Source: Pseudoduganella violacea
GTDB taxonomy: Bacteria; Pseudomonadota; Gammaproteobacteria; Burkholderiales; Burkholderiaceae_D
Direction of reading: 5' to 3'
NCBI RefSeq assembly: GCF_014191875.1
Contig: NZ_JACHXD010000028.1
Span: forward strand, 1-46,442
Length of the DNA stretch: 46,442 nucleotides
Shown piece after piece: positions 24,557 through 32,108 of the stretch. The position numbers and the translations under genes are program-made. Each line of letters opens with the position of its first letter. Position 1 is the first letter of the stretch. The notes under the pieces are model-generated. The model did no database searches. It worked only from the letters and a program-made list of their open reading frames with translations, and was not told where the DNA came from.

Positions 24557-25972
24557 TCAGGCTGGCGGCAGCGGCAAAATCAAGGTGACGGCCAGGCCGC
24601 CGCCCTCGCGGTTGGCCAGCGCGATGCGCCCGCCATGGGCTTCGGCGATCTCGCGCGCCAGCGCCAGGCCCAGGCCCGTGCCGCTGCGCTTGGTCGAATA
24701 GAAGGGCACCAGGGCATTGGTCAGCACCGCCTCGCTCATGCCCGGCCCGCGGTCCAGCACCTCGATGCGGACCAGCCCCTGTACGCGGCGCAGGTCCAGC
24801 GCGACGGCGTCTGGCGCGGAACCCGATTCATGGGCGTTCTTCAGCAGATTCAAGAGCGCCTGTTCCAGCTGCGCCGCATCGAAGCAGCAAGGCTCGGCGG
24901 GCAATTCGCCCAGCAGCTGGAATTGCACCTGCTGGCCCAGGCGCGCCATGAAATGGGACCAATCCTGCGACTCCAGGCGCGGCGCCGGCAGCTTGGCAAA
25001 GCGCGCATAACCGAGGATGAAGCTTTCCAGATGGCGCGTGCGCTCCTCGATGGTGCCGAGGATTTGCGGCAGGCGCTCGGTCTGCCCGCGCCGTACCAGC
25101 TCGGCCCCGGAGTTGGCCAGCGAGGTCAATGGCGCCAGCGAATTGTTCAGTTCATGGCTGATCACGCGGATCACCTTTTTCCACGTCTGCACTTCCTGAC
25201 GCCGCAGCTCGGACGTCAGCTGGCGCACCAGCAGCAGTTCGTGCTTGCGTCCATTCAGGCTGAAGCCGCGCCGCGCCAGGTGGAATACTTCCTCCTCCTC
25301 GCCTTCGCCGCTGGTAAACAGGCCGTCGCCGCCGCGCGCCAGCGCGTCGCCCAGGGCGGGCGCGCTGCGCGCCAGGATGTCGGCCAAGCGGTGGCCTTCC
25401 AGCCGCTTGCCCTCGTTCAGCAACTGGCGCGCCGCGATATTGGCGAACACCACCTGCTGCGCCTCGCGCAGCAGCAGCATGGCGACCGGCGTGTTCTGCA
25501 CCATGGTGTCGAGCAGGAGCTCGCGCTGCACCAGGGCCAGACGCTGCTCGCGCAACACATCGCCCAGCGCATTATGGGCCGTGACCAGATCGCTCAGCTC
25601 ATCGTTCTGCTGCCAGTGCAGGCTGAAGGAAAAGTCGCCGTCGCGGTAGGCGGTCACCGTCCCGGTCAGTGCGCGGAACAGCGACAGCATATGCTGCAAC
25701 TGGGCGCGAATCGTGATGATCGACAGCGGCAGCACGCACAGCAGGCAGATGGCCAGCACCATGCCGGGATTGTCCGGCAAGAGCCGCATCAGCCCGAGCG
25801 CGATCAGGATGCCCACCGTCAGCAGGGTGGCGACCAAGGCCGTCCAGCGCGTCAGCAGCGACAGGCGCATACGGCGCCTTGCCGGCGCGACCGCCTTCCC
25901 GTCCGCTGCCGCCGCGCGCCCGGCGCCCGGCGCGGCCGGCTGTGGCGTCTCCGTGTTCTCTGGCATCGGCAT
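24557..25972 (-). CDS. Intramembrane-sensing histidine kinase of the NtrY/NtrB-like type
   Basis: A 471-aa kinase. Two membrane helices (about 45-62 and 70-88) are separated by only a few residues, so there is no periplasmic sensor domain. A HAMP/linker region follows, then a PAS-like domain (150-235), the HisKA box VISHELNNSLAPL with His273, and an ATPase domain with N box (LLNLLKNAHES), G1 (DRGPGMSE) and G2 (GTGLGLALA). The ATG overlaps the stop of the regulator gene by one base. It is the last gene of the ABC/TCS operon. Short-loop kinases next to ABC transporters usually sense through the transporter, and the same is proposed here. Confidence 0.92.
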   Translation of the reverse strand: MPMPENTETPQPAAPGAGRAAAADGKAVAPARRRMRLSLLTRWTALVATLLTVGILIALGLMRLLPDNPGMVLAICLLCVLPLSIITIRAQLQHMLSLFRALTGTVTAYRDGDFSFSLHWQQNDELSDLVTAHNALGDVLREQRLALVQRELLLDTMVQNTPVAMLLLREAQQVVFANIAARQLLNEGKRLEGHRLADILARSAPALGDALARGGDGLFTSGEGEEEEVFHLARRGFSLNGRKHELLLVRQLTSELRRQEVQTWKKVIRVISHELNNSLAPLTSLANSGAELVRRGQTERLPQILGTIEERTRHLESFILGYARFAKLPAPRLESQDWSHFMARLGQQVQFQLLGELPAEPCCFDAAQLEQALLNLLKNAHESGSAPDAVALDLRRVQGLVRIEVLDRGPGMSEAVLTNALVPFYSTKRSGTGLGLALAREIAEAHGGRIALANREGGGLAVTLILPLPPA

Positions 25973-27333
25973 CAGGCGCGGGCGATGCCCAGGCGTTCGA
26001 GGCGGCGGTATAGCGCCTGGCGCGACAGTCCCAGCTCGGCGGCGGCCTGCGCCACCACGCCGCCGGCGCGGCCCAGGGCGGCCACGATGTCTTCGCGGCT
26101 CGGCTCCGCCTCGCTGGCGGCGCTGCCCGGCATGCTGGACGCCTGGCTCGCCGTGGCGGCTGGCAGTCCCAGGTCGGCGGCCTTGATGCTGTCGCCGCTG
26201 GCCAGCAGGCTGGCGCGCGCCATCACGTTTTTCAGCTCGCGCACATTACCCGGCCAGCCATGCGCCAGCAGGGCCGCTTCGGCGGCCGGTTGCAGGTGCT
26301 TGTCCGCGCCGAGGAAGTGGCGCGCCAGCGGCAGGATGTCGGCCGGACGTTCGGCCAGCGGCGGCAGGCGCAGCTCGATCAGGTTCAGGCGGTAGAACAA
26401 GTCCTCGCGGAAGCTGCCTTGACGTATCATCGCCGGCAGATCGGCGTTGGTGGCGCTGATCACGCGCACTTTGACTTGGCGCTCGCGGTTGGAACCGAGG
26501 CGCTCGAAGCGTCCCGTCTCCAGCACGCGCAACAGCTTCATCTGCCCGGCCAGCGGCAGATTGCCGATTTCATCGAGGAAGAGGGTGCCGCCATCGGCGG
26601 CCTCGAACTTGCCCTCGCGCGCCTTGGAGGCGCCGGTGTAGGCGCCGGCTTCGGCGCCGAACAGTTCCGCTTCGATCAGCTCGGACGGCAGGGCGCCGCA
26701 ATTGAGCACCACGAAGGGGCCGTCGCGCACCGCCGAATTGGCCTGGATGATTTCCGCGATGCGTTCCTTGCCCGCGCCGTTCGGCCCGGCGATCAGCACC
26801 GGCACGTCGGCGCGCGCCACCTGGCAGGCCAGGCTGACCACGCGCTCGGTGGCCGCGTCCTGGAACACCATGCCGCGCAGATCGTAGCGTTCCAGTTCGC
26901 GGCGCTGGCGCAGCTCGCCCTGGCGCAACTGCTGCAAGGCGCGGTTGGCCTGTCCCAGTTCGAGCAGGTTCTGCACCGTGGCGATCAGGCGCTGGTCGTC
27001 CCAGGGCTTGGCCAGGTAATCGGCGGCGCCGGCCTTGATCAGGTCCACCGCCGCGTCCAGATGGGTCCAGGCGGTGAGCAGGATCACCGGCAGGTCCGGA
27101 TGCAGGCGGCGGATGGCGCGGAACAGGGCCACGCCCTCCTCGCCCGAGGTGGTGTCGGCCGTGAAGTTCATATCCTGCAGCACCAGGTCGATGCTGGCGC
27201 CGCGCTGCTCCAGCACGGCCAGGCCTTCGGCCGGCGAGGCCGCGTGCAGCGCCGCGATGTCATGCAGGGAAAACAGGACTTCGAGCGCCACGCCGACGGC
27301 GGCATTGTCGTCAATAATCAGTACGGTAGGCAT
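25972..27333 (-). CDS. NtrC-family sigma-54-dependent response regulator
   Basis: A 453-aa activator. The receiver (1-120) has the acidic pair D8/D9, phosphoacceptor D54 and Lys109. The AAA+ domain (about 155-380) has a Walker A variant GPNGAGKE (183-190), the sigma-54 contact loop GAYTGA (230-235; Tyr in place of the usual Phe, a substitution found in some active family members), Walker B GGTLFLDEIG and the VRVISATNADL sensor. A Fis-type helix-turn-helix (AAAELGLSRQALYRRLERLGI) closes the protein. It is cotranscribed with the kinase and the transporter genes upstream and probably activates its own operon from the sigma-54 promoter at 31948-31963. Confidence 0.94.
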   Translation of the reverse strand: MPTVLIIDDNAAVGVALEVLFSLHDIAALHAASPAEGLAVLEQRGASIDLVLQDMNFTADTTSGEEGVALFRAIRRLHPDLPVILLTAWTHLDAAVDLIKAGAADYLAKPWDDQRLIATVQNLLELGQANRALQQLRQGELRQRRELERYDLRGMVFQDAATERVVSLACQVARADVPVLIAGPNGAGKERIAEIIQANSAVRDGPFVVLNCGALPSELIEAELFGAEAGAYTGASKAREGKFEAADGGTLFLDEIGNLPLAGQMKLLRVLETGRFERLGSNRERQVKVRVISATNADLPAMIRQGSFREDLFYRLNLIELRLPPLAERPADILPLARHFLGADKHLQPAAEAALLAHGWPGNVRELKNVMARASLLASGDSIKAADLGLPAATASQASSMPGSAASEAEPSREDIVAALGRAGGVVAQAAAELGLSRQALYRRLERLGIARA

Positions 27334-27353
27334 GGCGGCAGCATAGCATCACA

Positions 27354-28589
27354 TCAGGCGCTGCGGGTGGCCAGCGCCGGCGAAATCGAGGCCGCGCGCC
27401 AGGCCGGTCCATACACGGCGGCAATGCCCAGCAGCCAGAACAGGCCAGCCCCCGCCAGCAGATAGCCGGCCGGCAGACGTTCCATCTCGAATTTGCTGAC
27501 CAGCAGATGGTTGAGCGCGAGTGCGCCCAGCAGGCCGCTGGCGACGCCGGCGCTGGTGATCATCACATTCTCGGTGATGAAATAGCGCAGGATGTCGATG
27601 CGGCGCGCACCGAGCGCGCGCCGCACGCCGATCTGCTTGCGCCGCTGCGTCACCCACAGGCTGGCCATGCCCACCACGCCGCTGGCCGTCACCAGCAGCA
27701 GCAGCACGCTGACCGTGATCAGCATCCACGCCAGCGCATGGTCGGCGCGGTAGCGGTTGGCGCGATGCCCCTCCATTGTCGTGCTCTCGACTACCACCTG
27801 CTTGTTCTCCAGCTTGAGCAGGGCTTCCTCCGCCTCCATGAGTACGCGCTCGCGCTGGCCCGGCTCGGCGCGGATGGTGAAGCGCGATCTACCCCAGCCG
27901 GTATTGCGCACCGGCGCGATGCTGGAATAGTCGGCCTCGATGCCGACCTGCGCGTTCGGCGTCTGCAGGCGCTCCACCACACCCACCACGGTGACGGCGC
28001 GCGCGGTTTCCCCTTTGCCGAAGTAGAAGGTCTTGCCGGTATAGCTGCTGGCCTCGGGCCACAGCTTCTGGCCCAGGGCGCGCGTGATGATGATGGTGTC
28101 GGGATAGTCCTTGCTGGCCGTTTCATCGACATTCCAGACATCGGCCGGCGTGAAGTCGCGCCCCTCCACCAGTTTCAGACCCCAGGTCTTGACCAGGGAG
28201 TCGCCGGAGAGATACAGGCTGGTGATCGCGGTTTTTTTGAGCTGGCTGCGGCTGTTGGTGATGCTGTTGTAATTGCCGGACTGCGACATCGGATACTGGT
28301 TCACGCGCGCCACCGACAGCACGCCGGGCACGGCGCGCAGCGCGGCGGCCTGGGCCTGCTGCAAGGCCAGCTGTTCTTCGTGGCCGCCAATTTTCAGGCT
28401 GAGCGCAAAGAGATTGAGCACATCGTTTTCGGCAACGATGCCGCTGGGGCGCGCCGATACGGCCTGGCGCACGTTCACGATATGCAGGGCGTTGGCCAGG
28501 ATGGCCAGACTGAGGGCGACCTGGATCGCCACCAGCAGCGGGCCGGTCTTGTTGCGCATCAGCGCGGAGAAGATGGGACGGATTTCCAT
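27354..28589 (-). CDS. ABC transporter permease, FtsX/MacB type (second subunit)
   Basis: A 411-aa permease with an N-terminal membrane helix (GPLLVAIQVALSLAILANALHIV), a large periplasmic MacB-core-like domain (about 40-280) and three C-terminal helices (LITVSVLLLLVTASGVVGMASL; a helix near 335-355; GYLLAGAGLFWLLGIAAVYG). The motif RRKQIGVRRALGARR between helices is typical of FtsX permeases. The start is supported by AAGG upstream. It pairs with the next permease, and the two share one ATPase. Confidence 0.9.
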   Translation of the reverse strand: MEIRPIFSALMRNKTGPLLVAIQVALSLAILANALHIVNVRQAVSARPSGIVAENDVLNLFALSLKIGGHEEQLALQQAQAAALRAVPGVLSVARVNQYPMSQSGNYNSITNSRSQLKKTAITSLYLSGDSLVKTWGLKLVEGRDFTPADVWNVDETASKDYPDTIIITRALGQKLWPEASSYTGKTFYFGKGETARAVTVVGVVERLQTPNAQVGIEADYSSIAPVRNTGWGRSRFTIRAEPGQRERVLMEAEEALLKLENKQVVVESTTMEGHRANRYRADHALAWMLITVSVLLLLVTASGVVGMASLWVTQRRKQIGVRRALGARRIDILRYFITENVMITSAGVASGLLGALALNHLLVSKFEMERLPAGYLLAGAGLFWLLGIAAVYGPAWRAASISPALATRSA

Positions 28590-28596
28590 GTCAACC

Positions 28597-29910
28597 TTAT
28601 TGGGATTTGAGCTGCAGGGCGGGCGTGACCAGGCAGGCGCGCCAGGTCGGCAGCAGGCCGGCCAGGATGGCGGCGCCGACGGCCATGGCGAAAGTGGTGA
28701 GCAGCATGGACCAATCCATGTGCGCGACCACCTTCAGCTGGTCCGAACTCTGGCCGATCAGGGTCAGGGCGCCGAGCGAGAGCAGCAGGCCGAGCACGCC
28801 GCCGGCCAGGCCCACCACGGCGCTCTCGATCAGGAACTGGTGGAAGATTTCGCGGCGCGAGGCGCCCAGGGCGCGGCGGACGCCCACCTCGGCGGCGCGC
28901 ACCGAGAACTTGGCCAGCAGCAGGCCGATGGTGTTGACTAGGCATAGCAGCAGGAAACCGAAGGCCAGCCAGACCGACACGCGGCTGTCGTTGCCCACCA
29001 CCTTTTGCTGTTCCAGCCACTCCATCACGTTGTACACAGTGTTCGGCGCGGCGCGTTGCAGGCGCCCCAGCTTGCGCTGTTCGGCGGCGTAGGCGTCCAG
29101 ATAGTTCTGCAGGTCGGCGCGGCCGCCGGCATCGTGCATTTCGAACCAGAACTGGATCCAGGTGCATTCGGAATCGAGCAGCGCCTGGAAACCGGGATCG
29201 CGTCCCTTGCTGCAATTCATGCTGCCATTGAACGAGGCCTCATGCCGGATCGCGCTGGCGACGGGGATGAAGAATTCGTCGGCTTCGCCGAAGGCGCCGC
29301 TGCCGCCGACCAGGCGGTGGTAGCGCGGCACCGGATTCCAGGTGTCGGCCACGCCCACGATCTGGTAGGGGAAGCCCAGCAGCATCAGGCGCTGGCCCAC
29401 CGGGTTGGCCTCGCCGTACAGCTTTTCGGCCAGTTGGCGGCTCAGCACCACGACGTCGGCGTTGGCCGCGTCTTCCTTCTCGCTCCAAGGCTGGCCGTGC
29501 AGGAAGGGCACCTCGAACATGGTGAAGAAGTCATGGGTGTTGGCCAGCCCCCCCACATTGAACACATTCATGTCCTTGCGCGCCGGCTCCACCGTGCCGC
29601 CCACGCCAAAGATGGCGGTGCGGCGGTCGCCGAGCTTGCTGGCCAGGAAGTTGGCGGCATCGCGGTAGCTGAGCTGGTCGTCGTTGCGCTCGTCGCCAGC
29701 GGTATAGCCCTCGGTGGGCGCGTTGTCGACCATCGGCACCAGCAGGCGTTCGCTCTTGTGCGGAATCGGATTGCCGGACATCATATGCAAGATGGTCAGG
29801 GTGGAAACGCTGGCCGCCACGCCGACGGCCAGGATCAGCACCATCAGCGCCGTCAGGGCCGGATTGCGGCGCAGATTGCGCACGCCAAGCAGGAAGTAGT
29901 ATTGCAGCAT
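28597..29910 (-). CDS. ABC transporter permease, FtsX/MacB type (first subunit)
   Basis: A 437-aa permease with the same architecture as its neighbour: an N-terminal helix (ALTALMVLILAVGVAASVSTL), a periplasmic domain of about 250 residues and three C-terminal helices, with the motif RAAEVGVRRALGASRREIF. I chose the ATG at 29910 (MLQYYFLLG) because GAGGGG lies 6 bp upstream; the ATG two codons earlier is too close to it. It lies 7 bp upstream of the second permease. A heterodimeric permease would be a variant of homodimeric MacB. Confidence 0.9.
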   Translation of the reverse strand: MLQYYFLLGVRNLRRNPALTALMVLILAVGVAASVSTLTILHMMSGNPIPHKSERLLVPMVDNAPTEGYTAGDERNDDQLSYRDAANFLASKLGDRRTAIFGVGGTVEPARKDMNVFNVGGLANTHDFFTMFEVPFLHGQPWSEKEDAANADVVVLSRQLAEKLYGEANPVGQRLMLLGFPYQIVGVADTWNPVPRYHRLVGGSGAFGEADEFFIPVASAIRHEASFNGSMNCSKGRDPGFQALLDSECTWIQFWFEMHDAGGRADLQNYLDAYAAEQRKLGRLQRAAPNTVYNVMEWLEQQKVVGNDSRVSVWLAFGFLLLCLVNTIGLLLAKFSVRAAEVGVRRALGASRREIFHQFLIESAVVGLAGGVLGLLLSLGALTLIGQSSDQLKVVAHMDWSMLLTTFAMAVGAAILAGLLPTWRACLVTPALQLKSQ

Positions 29911-29920
29911 GCCCATCCCC

Positions 29921-30613
29921 TCAAGCCACCAGCGAGGCCGATTTGCGCACCAGGTCCGACACCTGACCGTCGATGATGTGTACATTGCGCTGCGAGCGCG
30001 TGGCCAGTTCCGGATCGTGCGTCACCATGAGGATGGTCGTACCTTCGGCATTGATCTCTTCCAGCAGTTCCATCACGCCGCGCGCCATCTGCGTATCCAG
30101 GTTGCCGGTCGGTTCGTCGGCCAGCAACAGCTTGGGCGCGCCGGCCAGCGCGCGCGCGATCGCCACGCGTTGTTGCTGGCCGCCCGACAGCTCGGCCGGA
30201 TAATGCTTCATGCGCGAGGCCAGGCCGACCTTGGACAGGGCTTCCTCGATGCGCAGCTTGCGCTCGGCCGCGTTGAAGCCGCGGTAGCGCAGCGGCACGT
30301 CCACATTGTCGTACAGCGAGAGGTCGGGAATCAGGTTGAAGCCCTGGAAGATGAAGCCCAGCTTCTCGTTGCGCAGGCGCGAACGGGCATTGTCGTCCAG
30401 CCCTTTGACGTTGACGCCGTCGAGGATGTATTCGCCGTCGTTGAATTCCTCCAGCAAGCCGGCGATGTTCAGGAAGCTGGTCTTGCCGGAGCCGGAAGGA
30501 CCGGTCACGGTGACGAATTCCCCTTGCCTGACTTCGATCTCGAAGCCGCGCAGGGCGTGGGTTTCGATCATATGGGTGCGGTAGACTTTGCTCAGGTTTT
30601 GCATGCGCAGCAT
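29921..30613 (-). CDS. ABC transporter ATP-binding protein (MacB/LolD type)
   Basis: A 230-aa ATPase with Walker A TGPSGSGKTS, Q-loop FIFQGFNLI, signature LSGGQQQRVAIARAL, Walker B LLLADEPTGNLDT and H-loop VTHDPE. This is the MacB/LolD group that drives efflux or lipoprotein extraction through FtsX permeases. Two starts are possible: ATG 30613 with a good AAAGGAAA site (chosen), or ATG 30646, which overlaps the adaptor stop in an ATGA and would be translationally coupled. Confidence 0.92.
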   Translation of the reverse strand: MLRMQNLSKVYRTHMIETHALRGFEIEVRQGEFVTVTGPSGSGKTSFLNIAGLLEEFNDGEYILDGVNVKGLDDNARSRLRNEKLGFIFQGFNLIPDLSLYDNVDVPLRYRGFNAAERKLRIEEALSKVGLASRMKHYPAELSGGQQQRVAIARALAGAPKLLLADEPTGNLDTQMARGVMELLEEINAEGTTILMVTHDPELATRSQRNVHIIDGQVSDLVRKSASLVA

Positions 30614-30642
30614 GGCGTTTCCTTTCAGTGCTGTTTCAATGT

Positions 30643-31911
30643 TCATTGATTGATCGAGACGCGGGCCGCGTTCTCGAAGGTTTCGGTGCCGGAGATCACG
30701 ACCTTGTCGCCCTGCTTCAGGCCGCCCAGGATTTCCACGGAAGAGACGCTGGTGGCGCCCATCTTGATCGGCGTGCGCACGGCCACGCCGTCGCGCACCA
30801 GATAGGCAAAGCGTCCGCCTTCCGACTCCACGAAGGGACCGCGCTGCAGCATCAGCACATTCGGCTTTTCGTCGATCAGCAGGCGCGCCGTCACGCGCTG
30901 GTTCTGGCGCAGGCCGTCCGGCTGCCTGCCGTTGAAACGCACGCGCGCCAGCACCTGGTTCTTCACGACCTCCGGCGACAGGGCCGAGAGCTTGCCGGTG
31001 GTCTGCACGCCGGCCACCGCGATTTCGGCGCCCATGCCCAGGCCCAGATCGTTGACATAGGTTTCCGGCACTTCCAGCTCGACTTCGAGCTGCGACAGGT
31101 CGACCAGGGTCATCAGCGCCGCATTGGCCTGCACCACGCTGCGGTTGGGCACCGACAGCGTGCCGATGAAGCCATCGACCGGCGCGCGCACGGTCAGCTC
31201 GTCGACGCGGCGCTGGGCGTTCGCCAGCGACAGCTTCTGGCGTTCCAGCTGGGCGCTCTTGGTTTTCAGTTCGAGCGAGACATTGTCCTTTTCCAGCTCG
31301 GCCGCCTGCGCCGTATGCTTGGCGCGGATATCGGCCGCCACCACGGCGTCCTTGGCCTTCTGGTAATCGATCTTGGCCACCACGCCTTCGTTGGACACGC
31401 TGTTATAGCGTTCCAGCGTGCGGTTGGCCGAGATGCGGTCGATCTCGGCGGTGTCCGCCTCGCGCTGGGCCAGCAGCTTCTGCTTGCGCGCCAGGATCTG
31501 CTGGCGTTCCACTTCGGCCACCAGTTCCTGGTAGCTGGCCTGCTCCTTCTTCAGCGCGTCGCTCAGGTCGGGCGACTCCAGCACGGCCAGCACATCGCCC
31601 TTCTTCACGGTGTCGCCCGCGTGCACTTTCAGCGTGACGGTGGCTGGCGCGGTGGAGAATAGGGTGGGGCTGACGGCGGCTACGATGCGGCCGTTGACGG
31701 CGGCGTCGCGCACCAGGGTGCCGCGGCCCACCTCGGCGATGCGCAGGCGGGCGGCGCTGACGGAATGCTCGCTGCCGCGCCAGGTCTTGAGCAGGCCGGC
31801 GCTGGCAACAAGCAGCAGGACGGCGCCGCCCAGCAGCAGGGCGCGGCGGCGCGTTTTCTGGCCGCTGGGGGCGGCGATGACGGTATCTTGTCGGGATGTA
31901 TCGCGGATCAT
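30643..31911 (-). CDS. Periplasmic adaptor (membrane fusion) subunit, HlyD/MacA/RND type
   Basis: A 422-aa adaptor: one N-terminal membrane helix (RALLLGGAVLLLVASAGLL), a lipoyl-like half (TVTLKVHAGDTVKKGDVLAVLESP), a long coiled-coil hairpin (about 120-230), the second lipoyl half (VRAPVDGFIGTL) and beta-barrel/membrane-proximal domains. The start at 31911 (MIRDTSRQD) follows from the hydrophobic helix position; longer frames run through the promoter region. It is the first gene of the six-gene operon and would connect the permeases to an outer-membrane channel encoded elsewhere. Confidence 0.9.
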   Translation of the reverse strand: MIRDTSRQDTVIAAPSGQKTRRRALLLGGAVLLLVASAGLLKTWRGSEHSVSAARLRIAEVGRGTLVRDAAVNGRIVAAVSPTLFSTAPATVTLKVHAGDTVKKGDVLAVLESPDLSDALKKEQASYQELVAEVERQQILARKQKLLAQREADTAEIDRISANRTLERYNSVSNEGVVAKIDYQKAKDAVVAADIRAKHTAQAAELEKDNVSLELKTKSAQLERQKLSLANAQRRVDELTVRAPVDGFIGTLSVPNRSVVQANAALMTLVDLSQLEVELEVPETYVNDLGLGMGAEIAVAGVQTTGKLSALSPEVVKNQVLARVRFNGRQPDGLRQNQRVTARLLIDEKPNVLMLQRGPFVESEGGRFAYLVRDGVAVRTPIKMGATSVSSVEILGGLKQGDKVVISGTETFENAARVSINQ

Positions 31912-31947
31912 GGCAGCTAAGTGTTGTAAAAAGATGATACTTGCTGA

Positions 31948-31963
31948 TGCACAAAATGTGCCA
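31948..31963 (-). promoter_or_regulatory. Sigma-54 (-24/-12) promoter of the ABC/two-component operon
   Basis: On the minus strand the sequence reads TGGCACATTTTGTGCA: a perfect -24 TGGCAC and -12 GTGCA, with the required GG-N10-GC spacing. Transcription would start near 31937, 26 nt before the adaptor ATG. The operon itself encodes a sigma-54 activator. Confidence 0.8.
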
Positions 31964-31990
31964 TGTCTTAAGTGTTTGATTTTATTCAGA

Positions 31991-32047
31991 GTCCGCCTTG
32001 TCCGCCCACTGTCCGGACAGCACCGCCGCGTCCGTTGTCCGGACGGA
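31991..32047. promoter_or_regulatory. Putative enhancer sites: paired GTCCGGAC palindromes
   Basis: CTGTCCGGACAG (32009-32020) and CCGTTGTCCGGACGG (32032-32046) share the palindrome GTCCGGAC, with centres 26 bp apart. GTCCG half-sites also occur at 31991 and 32000. They lie about 78 and 104 bp upstream of the predicted sigma-54 start, the usual place for NtrC-type activator sites. Confidence 0.6.
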
Positions 32048-32051
32048 TAGC

Positions 32052-32080
32052 TTGATTTTCTGGCAATCACCCCCTATCTT
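32052..32080 (+). promoter_or_regulatory. Candidate sigma-70 promoter of the MutS-like gene
   Basis: TTGATT (32052-32057), a 17-bp spacer and TATCTT (32075-32080), 28 bp before the ATG. The nearer GTCCGGAC palindrome sits just upstream of this -35, so one regulator could affect both directions. Confidence 0.5.
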
Positions 32081-32108
32081 GTTGGCAACATTTTTTTCTG
32101 GAGCGCGG

